A stretch of DNA of 64,000 nucleotides, from assembly GCA_963812415.1 (NCBI GenBank), contig CAWEVH010000028.1, forward strand, positions 62,001-126,000, read 5' to 3'. Shown here in pieces: positions 50,035 to 59,502 of the stretch. A model generated the notes under the pieces. It did no database searches, was not told the DNA's origin, and saw only the letters and a program-made list of their open reading frames with translations. Every line of letters starts with the position of its first letter. Within the stretch, counting starts at the first letter, position 1. The position numbers and the translations under genes were made by a program. Source of the stretch: JACVRW01 sp963812415. Its GTDB lineage: Bacteria; Actinomycetota; Thermoleophilia; Solirubrobacterales; Thermoleophilaceae.

Positions 50035-51399
50035 CTACGCCTCGAGCGCCTCGAGCAGGTAGAGCCAGACCTCACTGCGCGTCGGGAACGACGGCACCGC
50101 ATGGGCGAGCCGCTCGAGTGGGACCTCGCCGATCACGGCGATGGTGGCCGCGTGCAGGAAGTCCTGGACCTCGGGGCCGGTGAACGTCGCGCCGGCGATC
50201 ACCCCGCGCTCCTCGTCCACCACCAGGCGGGCGGTGCCGGCGGCGCTGTCGCGCCCGTAGAAGCTCGCGCCCGCGTTGCCCTGGGTGGGCACGTCGACGG
50301 AGCGAACGTTCAGACCCGCCTGCTGGGCCGAGTCGAGCGTGTGCCCGACGGCCGCCACCTGCGGGTCCGTGAAGATCACGCGCGGCGAGCGCCCGTCGTC
50401 GTGCATGGCGCGAGCGTCCTTGCCGAGGATCACGTCGGCCGCGATCCGGCCCTGGTACTTGCCCATGTGGGTGAGCAGCACGCGGCCGTTCACGTCGCCG
50501 ATCGCGTAGAGCCAGTCGTTCACCGCCATCCGGTCGTCCACCTCGATCGGCCCGCCGGGCTCGAGCCCCACGGTCTCCAGCCCGAGGTCGTCCGTGTTCT
50601 GTCGCCGGCCGATGGCCACGAGCAGCTCGTCGCCCACCGCCTGCGTGCCGTCCTCCAGCTCGACCGTGACCTCGCCGTCGCCGGCGCGCGCGGCGCCGGC
50701 CTTGACGCCGATGCGCACGTCCACGCCCAGCTCGCCGAGCGCCTCCGCCACCTGCTCGCCGGCGAACGGCTCCTCGCGGGCGATCAGCCGGTCGGCCGCC
50801 TCGATAAGCGTGACCTGCGAGCCGAGCACGCGCCAGGCCTGCGCCATCTCCACGCCGACCACGCCCCCGCCCAGGATCACGAGCCGCTCGGGGGCCGCCT
50901 TCGCCGTCGTGGCCTCGCGGTTGGTCCAGGGCTCCGCCTCCCGCAGCCCCTCGATCGGCGGCACGAGCGCCGAGGTACCGGTGGCCACGACCACCGCCCG
51001 GCGCGCCACCAGCACGTCGTCGCCGGCGCGCACGCGGCGCTCGCCGTCGAGACGCCCGCGCCCGCGCACGATCTCGACGCCGCGCTCGGTGAGCCACGGC
51101 TCCATGCCGGAGTCGTCAAGGTCGTGGATGATCTCGTCGCGCCGGGAGAGCACCGCCGCGACGTCGAGCTCGCCGCTCACAGCCTCGCGGGCGCCCGGGA
51201 TGCGGCGGACCTCGGCCAGCAGCTCGCCGGGGCGCAGCAGGCTCTTCGAGGGCATGCAGGCGTAGAACGAGCACTCGCCCCCCACGAGGTGCTCCTCCAC
51301 GACCGCGACCGAGAGGCCGCGCTCGCCCAGACGCCCCGCGCAGACCTCGCCCGCCGGGCCGGCACCCAACACGATCACATCGAACTCCCGCTCGCTCAT
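50035..51399 (-). CDS. Pyridine nucleotide-disulfide oxidoreductase (dihydrolipoamide dehydrogenase/mercuric reductase-like)
   Basis: A 454-residue flavoprotein: FAD motif DVIVLGAGPAGEVCAGRL, redox disulfide GGECSFYACMPSKSLL (Cys-x4-Cys), NAD motif LVILGGGVVGVEMAQAW, YAIGDVNGRVLLTH, and a C-terminal HAVPSFPTRSEVW where dihydrolipoamide dehydrogenases have a His-Pro-Thr-x-Ser-Glu dyad. The insert after the His makes the substrate less certain than lipoamide. No pyruvate or oxoglutarate dehydrogenase genes are next to it. It is divergent from the acyl-CoA dehydrogenase at 51504 with a palindrome between the two starts. Confidence 0.87.
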   Translation of the reverse strand: MSEREFDVIVLGAGPAGEVCAGRLGERGLSVAVVEEHLVGGECSFYACMPSKSLLRPGELLAEVRRIPGAREAVSGELDVAAVLSRRDEIIHDLDDSGMEPWLTERGVEIVRGRGRLDGERRVRAGDDVLVARRAVVVATGTSALVPPIEGLREAEPWTNREATTAKAAPERLVILGGGVVGVEMAQAWRVLGSQVTLIEAADRLIAREEPFAGEQVAEALGELGVDVRIGVKAGAARAGDGEVTVELEDGTQAVGDELLVAIGRRQNTDDLGLETVGLEPGGPIEVDDRMAVNDWLYAIGDVNGRVLLTHMGKYQGRIAADVILGKDARAMHDDGRSPRVIFTDPQVAAVGHTLDSAQQAGLNVRSVDVPTQGNAGASFYGRDSAAGTARLVVDEERGVIAGATFTGPEVQDFLHAATIAVIGEVPLERLAHAVPSFPTRSEVWLYLLEALEA

Positions 51400-51451
51400 G
51401 AAGGCACGGTACCGGCAGGCGACGCGTCGTTACGCCCCAGCTTGAGCGAGA

Positions 51452-51474
51452 AGTAGGAAGTGCCACTGTTTACT
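51452..51474. promoter_or_regulatory. Imperfect palindrome matching the carboxylase-operon operator
   Basis: AGTAGGAAGT-GCC-ACTGTTTACT has the same left arm and 3-bp centre as the palindrome at 44618, with 7 of 10 bases of the right arm conserved and an extra outer A-T pair. It lies 30 bp before the acyl-CoA dehydrogenase start and 52 bp from the divergent oxidoreductase start. Probably bound by the same regulator. Confidence 0.6.
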
Positions 51475-51503
51475 TTTGGAAAGCCTCGCGCTAGCGTGCT
51501 CCC

Positions 51504-52691
<1,188 letters not shown>

Positions 52692-52802
52692 GAACCGCTG
52701 CCCTGTCGCTTCTTGTTGGGTAGTCCACGCGCCGCTGTTGTGTCGCGGGTCAGGGGGCTGGGTGGGGTCAGGTCCGGAGCTCCGGTCGGCAGGGCGCAAT
52801 CC

Positions 52803-52841
52803 GTCCTGGGTTTGGTGGCTCCTGGCCACCAAAGTCAGGAC
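52803..52841. terminator. Strong hairpin between convergent genes
   Basis: Stem GTCCTG plus TTTGGTGGC against GCCACCAAA plus CAGGAC, with a 5-base loop and a 2+2 internal bulge. It lies in the 249-bp gap between the acyl-CoA dehydrogenase and the sigma factor gene. Likely a bidirectional terminator. The gap holds no other gene that I can support. Confidence 0.75.
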
Positions 52842-52865
52842 GCTTGGCCGCGAGGGCCGGTCATC

Positions 52866-52888
52866 CTGGGTGGACCGTCCTCACCCAG
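52866..52888. terminator. Second hairpin between convergent genes
   Basis: CTGGGTG-(9 bases)-CACCCAG, a perfect 7-bp stem, 24 bp after the first hairpin. It could act as a backup terminator for the leftward sigma factor transcript. No T run is seen. Confidence 0.5.
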
Positions 52889-52940
52889 CCCAGATCCGGT
52901 CGAAACCGAGATCGCCCAGCGAGATGCGACAGGGGGACCG

Positions 52941-54419
52941 CTACGGCCGGTGCCCCGGCGGGGGCGCCCCGAGACCGGGCGGCACGCCGCCCTGGCCGGG
53001 AGGGGTGCCGCCGTGGCCGGGCGGGCAGCCCGCGGTCACGCCGCTCGGATGGCTGCAGTCGGCCGCGGGCGTCTGCGCGGCCGGGGGCGGGAGCCCAAGC
53101 GGCGCGGCGGCCGGCGGCTCGGACACCGCCTCGGGCGGCTGCTGAGGCACCTCGCTCGGAGGCGTCTCGGGGGCGGGTCTGCCTGGCGGGCCGGGCGAGC
53201 GCTCGCGGGGCCTGTCGCGCGGGGCCGGGTCGAGCGGGGCGTCTCCCTGGGGCGCGGTGCGCTCGGCCTCGGGGACCGCGGCCGGCGGCGTGGCTTCCGT
53301 GGCTGCCGGTCCCGCGGCGCTAGCCGCGCGGGCGGCTCGCTCGGGCCGGGGTGCCTTGGCCTTGGCCTTGGCCGCCGGGGCGGCGCTGCGCGCAGCCGGC
53401 GGATTCTCCTGCTCGGGCGTGACGGTCGACGAGCGCTCCCCGGACGGCGAGTCGTTCTGGAACATCCCAAGCGCGAGACCGACCGCGGCGATCGTCGCGA
53501 CCCCGCCGGCCGCCGCGGCGGCGCCCGTGTTCGAGCTCAGCTTCGACGCGTGGCGCGGGGCGGCCGCCACGCTGCTCCAGTCGGCCCCGATCACCCCGCC
53601 GGCGCTCGTGAGCACGTCGGCCCGCAGCGACGCCAGCGCCGCGACCGGCACCCAGGCGCCGTAGATCGCGCCCAGCTCGAGCAGCATCGCGCGCGAGGCG
53701 CGGCACGAGCCGCACTCCTCGAGGTGCTCGTCGAGCCAGCGCTCGTCCACCTCCTCGAGCGTCTCCCCGTCCTCGCGCATGCCGATCAGGAGCTGCGCGC
53801 GCTCGCAGTCCTCGGTCGTGGCGGTGACCGAGGCCACCGCCCCGATCTTCAGCTCGTCGCGGAGATTCGACCTCGCGCGCCACAGGAGCTGGGCGGCTGC
53901 GTTGGCCGAGATGCCGAGGATCGCTCCGATCTCCGCGTACGAGCGGCCGCCGACCTCGCGCAGCGCGAGCACCTCGCGGTGCCGCGGGGCCAGTCGCGCG
54001 TTCGCGGCGCGCACCTCCTCCTGGGCATCGCGCAGGAGCGCCGAGCGCTCGGGGTCGGTCTCAACGGCCACGGCGCGGCCCGGCTCCTCCGGCACGCTGT
54101 CCGTCGGGCGGCTGCGGTCGCGGCGTCTCATGACGGCGTAGCTCTCATTTCGCGCAGCCGTATAGAGGTAGGCCGCGAAGTCGAGCACGGGCGCGTCGTC
54201 GGCCTGCAGACGCCGCAGCACTCCCACGAACGCCTCCTGCGTTGCGTCGGCGGCGTCGTCCGCCGAGTTCAGGAGTCGCAGGCAGTAGTTGTAGACCGGC
54301 GTCTCGTAGCGGTCGTAGAGCGTCGCAAAAGCGGCGCCGCTGCCCGCGGCGGCCTCTTGGACCAGCACTCCATCCGGGGCGCCCGTCGCCCGCTTTCGGG
54401 GGACCGAGACGATGCTCAC
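52941..54419 (-). CDS. ECF sigma factor fused to zinc-finger anti-sigma-like domain, membrane helix and Pro/Gly-rich tail
   Basis: A 492-residue protein. Residues 25-100 are sigma region 2 (LYDRYETPVYNYCLRLL, DATQEAFVGVLRRL) and 135-195 are region 4 (LAPRHREVLALREVGGRSYAEIGAILGISANA). A ZAS-like zinc motif follows at H232-x3-C236-x2-C239 (EHLEECGSCRAS), the signature of anti-sigma factors. A membrane helix (298-320, AAAAGGVATIAAVGLALGMF) leads to about 170 residues rich in Pro, Ala and Gly, ending in PPG repeats. The fusion puts sigma factor and its likely inhibitor in one chain, held at the membrane. Release by proteolysis or conformational change is inference. The GTG start lies 14 bp after the HD-GYP stop. 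Confidence 0.85.
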   Translation of the reverse strand: MSIVSVPRKRATGAPDGVLVQEAAAGSGAAFATLYDRYETPVYNYCLRLLNSADDAADATQEAFVGVLRRLQADDAPVLDFAAYLYTAARNESYAVMRRRDRSRPTDSVPEEPGRAVAVETDPERSALLRDAQEEVRAANARLAPRHREVLALREVGGRSYAEIGAILGISANAAAQLLWRARSNLRDELKIGAVASVTATTEDCERAQLLIGMREDGETLEEVDERWLDEHLEECGSCRASRAMLLELGAIYGAWVPVAALASLRADVLTSAGGVIGADWSSVAAAPRHASKLSSNTGAAAAAGGVATIAAVGLALGMFQNDSPSGERSSTVTPEQENPPAARSAAPAAKAKAKAPRPERAARAASAAGPAATEATPPAAVPEAERTAPQGDAPLDPAPRDRPRERSPGPPGRPAPETPPSEVPQQPPEAVSEPPAAAPLGLPPPAAQTPAADCSHPSGVTAGCPPGHGGTPPGQGGVPPGLGAPPPGHRP

Positions 54420-54433
54420 GATCGGGGATCACG

Positions 54434-55054
54434 CTACGCCTGCCAGCTGGGAAGGTCAAACCCCTCGGCGAGCTCGTCGCACAGCGCGTCGACGATCTCG
54501 GGGTCGAATTGCGTGCCCGCTCCCTTGTGCAGCTCCCAGATCGCCCGGTTCAGCGGCAGGGCGGGGCTGTAGATCCGGTCCTGGGTCATGGCGTCGAAGG
54601 CGTCGCAGACCGTGACCAGCCGGGAGGGCAGCGGGATCTTGGTACCGGCCAGCCCGTCGGGGTAGCCGGACCCGTCCCAGCGCTCGTGGGTGGAGCGGAC
54701 GAGCGGCGCGAGCTGGAGCAGGCCGGGTGTGCGCTCGAGCAATCGCTCGCCCAGCACGGCGTGCTCGCGCAGCATGCTCCACTCGAGCGTGCTGAGCTCG
54801 CCCGGCTTCTCGAGCACCCAGGTGGGCACCTTGAGCTTGCCGACGTCGTGCAGCCAGGCGGTGCGGACGGCGAGCTGGATCATCGGCTCGGACAGCCGCA
54901 TTCGCGCACCCACCCGGCGAGTCAGGCCGGCGGTGCGCTCCATGTGGGCGGTCACTCCCGGCAGGTAATGGTCGAGGAGGTCGAGCAGCGCAGCGGCAGC
55001 CGGGTCTGCCGCGGGCAACTCGTTCGGGACGGCGTGGAGAGCCTGTGGGGACAC
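54434..55054 (-). CDS. HD-GYP-domain phosphohydrolase-like protein
   Basis: A 206-residue single-domain HD-GYP protein. The metal HD pair is at 69-70 (RTAWLHDVGKLKVPTWVLEK), followed by MLREHAVLGERLL, HERWDGSGYPDGLAGTKIPL with the GYP motif at about 130-132, and VCDAFDAMTQDR. Such domains hydrolyse cyclic di-GMP or other cyclic nucleotides. No receiver or sensor domain is attached. GTG start with AAAGGA six bases upstream. It is followed 14 bp later by the membrane-anchored ECF sigma gene, so a shared signalling role is possible. Confidence 0.85.
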   Translation of the reverse strand: MSPQALHAVPNELPAADPAAAALLDLLDHYLPGVTAHMERTAGLTRRVGARMRLSEPMIQLAVRTAWLHDVGKLKVPTWVLEKPGELSTLEWSMLREHAVLGERLLERTPGLLQLAPLVRSTHERWDGSGYPDGLAGTKIPLPSRLVTVCDAFDAMTQDRIYSPALPLNRAIWELHKGAGTQFDPEIVDALCDELAEGFDLPSWQA

Positions 55055-55153
55055 GCAAATCCTTTCGATCTCAGTTTCGGGACTTGCTCAAGAGAGAAAG
55101 GAGCGGCCGCTTCCTTACGAGCTCTCCTCTGTGCGATCCGTCACGCTTCACGC

Positions 55154-56236
55154 GTGCCCGTGAGGATCGAGATCGACCGCGGGCTGCGACTGGACCGCGG
55201 CGCCGCGTGCGGCCACAACCGCTGGCATCCGGACATCGCGGCCGTGGCCTCGTGCGCGCCGGGCGACGAGGTGACGTTCGAGATCCGCGACTCGCGCGAC
55301 GGCGAGATCACGCGGACCTCGGGGCACGAGGACCTTCTGGCGGTGCCCTCGCTCGCCCACCCGCTGACGGGCCCGCTCGAGGTCCGCGGCGCGCAGCCCG
55401 GAGACGTGCTCGAGGTCGAGGTCATCGGCTACGAGACCGACGACTTCGCCTGGACCGCGATCTGGCCGGGCTCCGGCTTCCTCGGCGATCTCTTCGAGCG
55501 GCCGTATCTCGTGCGCTGGGAGCTGGCCGGCGGGATGGCCCGCTCCGAGGAGATCCCGGGCGTCGCGGTTCCCGCCTGCACCCACGCGGGCACGATCGGG
55601 GTAGCGCCCTCGCGCGCGTTGTTCGAGCGCGCGCTCGCACGCGAGCGTGAGCTCGACGCGCGGGGAGGGCGGGTGCCGCTCCCCGATCCGTCGCACGCCT
55701 GGCCGCCCGAGGCGGCCGACGGGCTGCGTACCTATCCGCCGCGCGAGAACGGCGGCAACATGGACATTCGCGACCTCGGCCCGGGAGCCCGCCTGTTCCT
55801 GCCCGTGCACGTGCCGGGGGCGCTGCTGTCGGTCGGCGACCTGCACTTCGCGCAGGGCGACGGCGAGGTCTGCATCTCGGCGATCGAGACCGGCGGCTCG
55901 GCCACCGTGCGAGTCGGGCTGCGCCGTGAGGGCTGGCGCCCCACCTTCCCGGCCTACGAGGCGCCGCCGCGGCCGCCGCGGCCGATGTTCGCCACCACGG
56001 GCATCCCGCTCGCCGACGACGGCACGCAGGGCGACCTCGACCTCGGGCTCGCCACGCGGCGGGCGCTCATCGAGCTGCTCGACTGGCTCGTGCACGAGCG
56101 CGGGCTGGCGCGCGAGCCCGCCTACGTGCTGATGAGCGTGGCCGCCGAGCTGCGCGTCTCCGAGCTCGTGGACGCCCCGAACGCGCTCGTGTCGGCCGCG
56201 CTCCCGCTCGACGTCTTCGACGGGGAGCGCCTGTGA
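55154..56236 (+). CDS. Acetamidase/formamidase family protein
   Basis: A 360-residue protein of the FmdA/AmdA family: CGHNRWHPDIAAVASC at the start, GAQPGDVLEVEVIGYET, ACTHAGTIGVAPSR, ENGGNMDIRDLGPGARLFLPVHVPGALLSVGD, then QGDGEVCISAIET and a C-terminal AYVLMSVAAELRVSELVDAPN. The family hydrolyses short amides to carboxylate and ammonia. The start is GTG at 55154 (GTG at 55160 also possible); no strong ribosome binding site. Its stop overlaps the GTG of the acyl-CoA dehydrogenase gene (GTGA), so the two form an operon. Confidence 0.88.
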   Translation: MPVRIEIDRGLRLDRGAACGHNRWHPDIAAVASCAPGDEVTFEIRDSRDGEITRTSGHEDLLAVPSLAHPLTGPLEVRGAQPGDVLEVEVIGYETDDFAWTAIWPGSGFLGDLFERPYLVRWELAGGMARSEEIPGVAVPACTHAGTIGVAPSRALFERALARERELDARGGRVPLPDPSHAWPPEAADGLRTYPPRENGGNMDIRDLGPGARLFLPVHVPGALLSVGDLHFAQGDGEVCISAIETGGSATVRVGLRREGWRPTFPAYEAPPRPPRPMFATTGIPLADDGTQGDLDLGLATRRALIELLDWLVHERGLAREPAYVLMSVAAELRVSELVDAPNALVSAALPLDVFDGERL

Positions 56237-57388
56237 GCGCAGGTGCGCCCCGGCGCCCGCTACCGCCGCTCGGCGAGGAGCACGAGCCGTTGCGGCGGGA
56301 GATCCGCGCGTTCGTGGCGGAGGAGCTGCGCCCGCACGCCGCCGGGTGGGAGGCTGCGCGCTGGTTCCCGGACGAGGTGTTCCGCCTCATGGGCGAGCGC
56401 GGGCTGCTCGGGCTCAAGTACCCGGCCGAGTACGGCGGCCGCGGCGGCGGCTACCTCGCCGACGCCGTGCTCACCGAGGAGCTCGCCCGCTGTGGGTCGG
56501 GCGGGCTCGCCGCCGGCATCGGGGCCCACGTGGGGATCGCCACCCCGCCGATCTGGAGGTTCGGGACGCACGAGCAGAAGGAGCGCCTGCTGGCGCCCGC
56601 CATCCGGGGCGAGCGCATTGCGGCACTCGGCATCACCGAGCCCGGCGCGGGCTCGGACGTGGCCGGCCTGCGTACGTTCGCCCGCAAGGTGGACGGCGGC
56701 TACCTGGTCAACGGCTCGAAGACCTTCATCACCAACGGCGTGCGCGCGGACTTCGTGGTGACGGCGGTCAGGACGACCGAGGAGGGGGGCCGGACCGCGA
56801 GCACGCGGTGCGTGCGAGCCCTCGACATCACGGGCTCTCATTCCTGTCATCGAGAAGGGAATGGAGGGCTTCTCGGTCGCGGGCAAGCTCGAGAAGCTCG
56901 GCTGGCACGCCTCCGACACCGGCGAGCTCGCCTTCGACGACGTGTTCGTGCCCGACGAGAACCTGCTCGGCGAGGAGAACAAGGGCTTCTACCTGATCAT
57001 GGCCAACTTCCAGTGGGAGCGGCTCGTGATGGCGCTCGGGGCGGTCGCGTCGATGAAGCGGGTGCTCGAACGGACGGTGGCCGAGGCCCAGGGCAACCCG
57101 CTCTTCCGTCAGCTGGTGGCCGAGATGGCGGTCAAGCACGAGGCCTCGCGCTGCCTCACCTACCACGCGCTGCGGCTGTTCGCGGACGAGCAGAACGCGC
57201 TCCGGGAGGTGACCGAGGCCAAGCTGCTCTCGCAGCGGAGCGCCGTCGAGGTCGCGGAGGCCGCCTTCCGCGTCGTGGGCGACGATCCCGAGATCGGCCG
57301 GGCGCTGCGGGACACCCGCCTGGGGCCGATCGGCGGCGGCACCGACGAGGTGATGAAGGAGATCCTGGGGCGCCAGCTCGGCCTCTGA
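56233..57388 (+). pseudogene. Acyl-CoA dehydrogenase, frame broken twice with about 36 extra bases
   Basis: The first frame encodes the N-terminal ACAD domain: YPAEYGGRGGGYLAD, ALGITEPGAGSDVAG, GSKTFITNGVRADFVV. Near 56790 sequence with no ACAD counterpart (about 36 bases) appears, then HHGLSFL in a second frame. After a further shift near 56850 the C-terminal part continues: VAGKLEKLGWHASDTGELA and GGGTDEVMKEILGR. It is similar to the intact gene at 51504 but shorter in the helical C-terminal part. Damage is more than one base, so decay is plausible, although conserved motifs remain on both sides. GTG start overlaps the amidase stop. Confidence 0.75.
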
Positions 57389-57401
57389 GCCCGGCGGCGA
57401 C

Positions 57402-57641
57402 TCAGTCGTCCGGCCAGCGCCCGTGCTCGTCGAAGTAGCGGCGAGCGGCCTCCTCGCGGTCGCGCTCCTTGTCGCCCTCGACCCCGATCCGGTAGAGGAG
57501 GTTCAGGAGCAGCACGGCCGTCGCGGCGCTGATGAACATCGCCCCGACGACGATGCCGACCCGGCCGGAGGTCGCCCATACGACGATCCCGGCGAGCAGC
57601 AGCGCGAGCGGCAGCCCGTAGCGGACCGCGTTCAGGGCCAT
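57402..57641 (-). CDS. Small two-helix membrane protein
   Basis: A 79-residue protein with two membrane segments (RYGLPLALLLAGIVVWAT and VGIVVGAMFISAATAVLLLNLLY) and a charged C-terminal end (KERDREEAARRYFDEHGRWP). This pattern recurs among short actinobacterial membrane proteins of unknown role. It lies 16 bp after the DUF6159 gene on the same strand and is probably co-transcribed. Confidence 0.75.
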   Translation of the reverse strand: MALNAVRYGLPLALLLAGIVVWATSGRVGIVVGAMFISAATAVLLLNLLYRIGVEGDKERDREEAARRYFDEHGRWPDD

Positions 57642-57657
57642 CGCCGGCGAGGCTACT

Positions 57658-58512
57658 TCAGAGCGCCGCCCGGCGTCCGCGCGGCCTGAAGGCGGTCTCG
57701 AGCTCCTCGCGCTCGAAGGCGCCGAGCACGCGGTCCTCGGTGGCGAAGCGGTACAGCGCGACCCGGAAGACCGCCATCAAGAGCGTCTGGACGAGCGCGC
57801 CGAGCACGAACACGATGACGCCGAGGGCGATCAGCACCGCGCCGACGGCCTCCTCGGGGGAGCTCGCCAGGAACCCGAGGACCACCAGCCCGGCACCGGG
57901 GAGGAACGCCAGCAGGAAGACGAGGCCGCCGATGGCGAACGTGCCCGTCACGCCCTCGCCCCAGCGCTCCCGGATCACGGTCAGGGAGCGCTTCAACGCA
58001 TCCTTCGGTCCGAGCCCCTCGAGCGCGATCACGGGCACCACGAAGAACGTGGCGACCTGCCAGGCCAGGTTGGCGAGGCCGCCCACGAGTGCCGCCAGCA
58101 GCTGTCCCGCGCCCTCACGCAGCAGCGCCTGGATGATGCTGATCAGCGCGCCGATCACGAGCTGGAGCCCGGCCCATCCGAGAATCACGCCGAAGCGGCT
58201 CCGGGCTGCCGCGAACCCCTCGCCGACGGTGGTGTCGTGACCCTCGAGCGCGCGCGCCGCGCACGCGCTCACGGCGACGTTGCAGAAGATCGACACCGTG
58301 ATCAGCACGTAGGCGCCGATCACGAGCACGACGATCGCCGCGGGCTCGCTGTCGGTGTCGCTGTAGAGCGCAGCGCCGCCGGCCCCGAAGATCGCGATCA
58401 CGCCCAGCCCGGCGATGGTCGCGACGATCGGAAAGGCCGCGAGCGAGCGGTCCTGCCGGACGACGGACCAACTCCGCTTGGTGAGCTGCCAGCCGCGACC
58501 GATGCGTCCCAT
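57658..58512 (-). CDS. DUF6159 family polytopic membrane protein
   Basis: A 284-residue protein with about six membrane segments. The start GRIGRGWQLTKRSWSVVRQDRSLAAFPIVATI is a hallmark of DUF6159. The central FFVVPVIALEGLGPKDALKRSL, where a pre-helix GPxxALKRS motif follows the membrane, resembles the glycerophosphoryl-diester-phosphodiesterase-type membrane domain. Function is unknown. ATG start; divergent from the FabG-like gene with about 113 bp between starts. Confidence 0.82.
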   Translation of the reverse strand: MGRIGRGWQLTKRSWSVVRQDRSLAAFPIVATIAGLGVIAIFGAGGAALYSDTDSEPAAIVVLVIGAYVLITVSIFCNVAVSACAARALEGHDTTVGEGFAAARSRFGVILGWAGLQLVIGALISIIQALLREGAGQLLAALVGGLANLAWQVATFFVVPVIALEGLGPKDALKRSLTVIRERWGEGVTGTFAIGGLVFLLAFLPGAGLVVLGFLASSPEEAVGAVLIALGVIVFVLGALVQTLLMAVFRVALYRFATEDRVLGAFEREELETAFRPRGRRAAL

Positions 58513-58625
58513 CTAACCGGCACCATAACCGCCCTTCCGGCGCCAAACGCGCATCCGGGCGCCCCCGATCGTCATGATCCCCCCGCTCAGGCCGTCAACG
58601 AGAACTGAAGCAAGGAGACCGTCAC

Positions 58626-59453
58626 GTGGGAGTCCTCGATGGAAAGTCGGCGATCGTCACCGGGTCGGCCCGGGGCATCGGCCGGGCCACGGCCGAGCTG
58701 CTCGCCGAGCAGGGCGCGCAGGTCCTGATCAACGACCTCGACGCCGACGTGGCCGAGCAGGCCTCGTCCGAGATCGCCGGCGAGACCGCCGTCTTCGGCG
58801 GCGACCTGACCTCCGACGGCGTGCCCGACCAGCTCGTTCAGAAGGCGATCGACGAGTTCGGCAAGATCGACATCATCGTCAACAACGCGGGCTACACCCG
58901 CGACAACGTGGCGCACAAGATGAGCGACGCCGAGTTCCAGGCGATGCTCGACATCCACACCGTCGTCCCGTTCCGGATCGTCCGCGCCGCCGCTCCCCAT
59001 ATGCGCGAGCCCGCCAAGCAGGAGCGCGACGAGGGCCGCGAGGTCTTCCGCAAGATCGTGAACGTGAGCTCGATCTCGGGCACGATGGGCAACGCCGGCC
59101 AGATCAACTACTCGGCGGGCAAGGCGGCCGTCGTCGGCATGACGAAGACGCTCGCCAAGGAGTGGGGCCAGTTCAAGATCAACGTGAACGCCGTGGCCTT
59201 TGGCTTCGTCGAGACGCGCCTCACGGCCGCCAAGGAGTCGGGCAACACGATGGTCAAGGACGGCGAGGAGATCCAGCTCGGCATCCCTGAGCAGATGCGG
59301 GCGATGGCGGCGATGATCATCCCGATCGGCCGCCCGGCGTCACCGGAGGAGGCGGCCGGACCGGTGTTCTTCCTCTGCTCGCCGTGGTCGGACTACGTGC
59401 ACGGCCAGGTGCTGAACGTGACCGGCGGCCAGTTCGGCGGGATGTACACCTGA
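58626..59453 (+). CDS. FabG-like short-chain dehydrogenase/reductase
   Basis: A 275-residue classical SDR: cofactor loop AIVTGSARGIGRATAELL, NNAG in IIVNNAGYTRDN, the catalytic Ser in VNVSSISG, and Tyr-x3-Lys in INYSAGKAAVVGM. The end VHGQVLNVTGGQFGGMYT is like 3-oxoacyl-[ACP/CoA] reductases. GTG start with AAGGAG at 8 bases upstream is a strong start. It is longer than FabG by about 30 residues, including an insert near 130-145. Substrate is probably a 3-oxoacyl-CoA or other ketone. Confidence 0.88.
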   Translation: MGVLDGKSAIVTGSARGIGRATAELLAEQGAQVLINDLDADVAEQASSEIAGETAVFGGDLTSDGVPDQLVQKAIDEFGKIDIIVNNAGYTRDNVAHKMSDAEFQAMLDIHTVVPFRIVRAAAPHMREPAKQERDEGREVFRKIVNVSSISGTMGNAGQINYSAGKAAVVGMTKTLAKEWGQFKINVNAVAFGFVETRLTAAKESGNTMVKDGEEIQLGIPEQMRAMAAMIIPIGRPASPEEAAGPVFFLCSPWSDYVHGQVLNVTGGQFGGMYT

Positions 59454-59458
59454 GCCGG

Positions 59459-59488
59459 GGGCATCCGGGGCAAGGCCCCCGGATGCCC
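59459..59488. terminator. Terminator hairpin between convergent genes
   Basis: GGGCATCCGGGG and CCCCGGATGCCC form a perfect 12-bp stem around a 6-base loop, six bases after the SDR stop and just before the stop of the convergent CHRD gene. Likely a bidirectional terminator. Confidence 0.85.
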
Positions 59489-59502
59489 GTCCGGCCGGCG
59501 CG

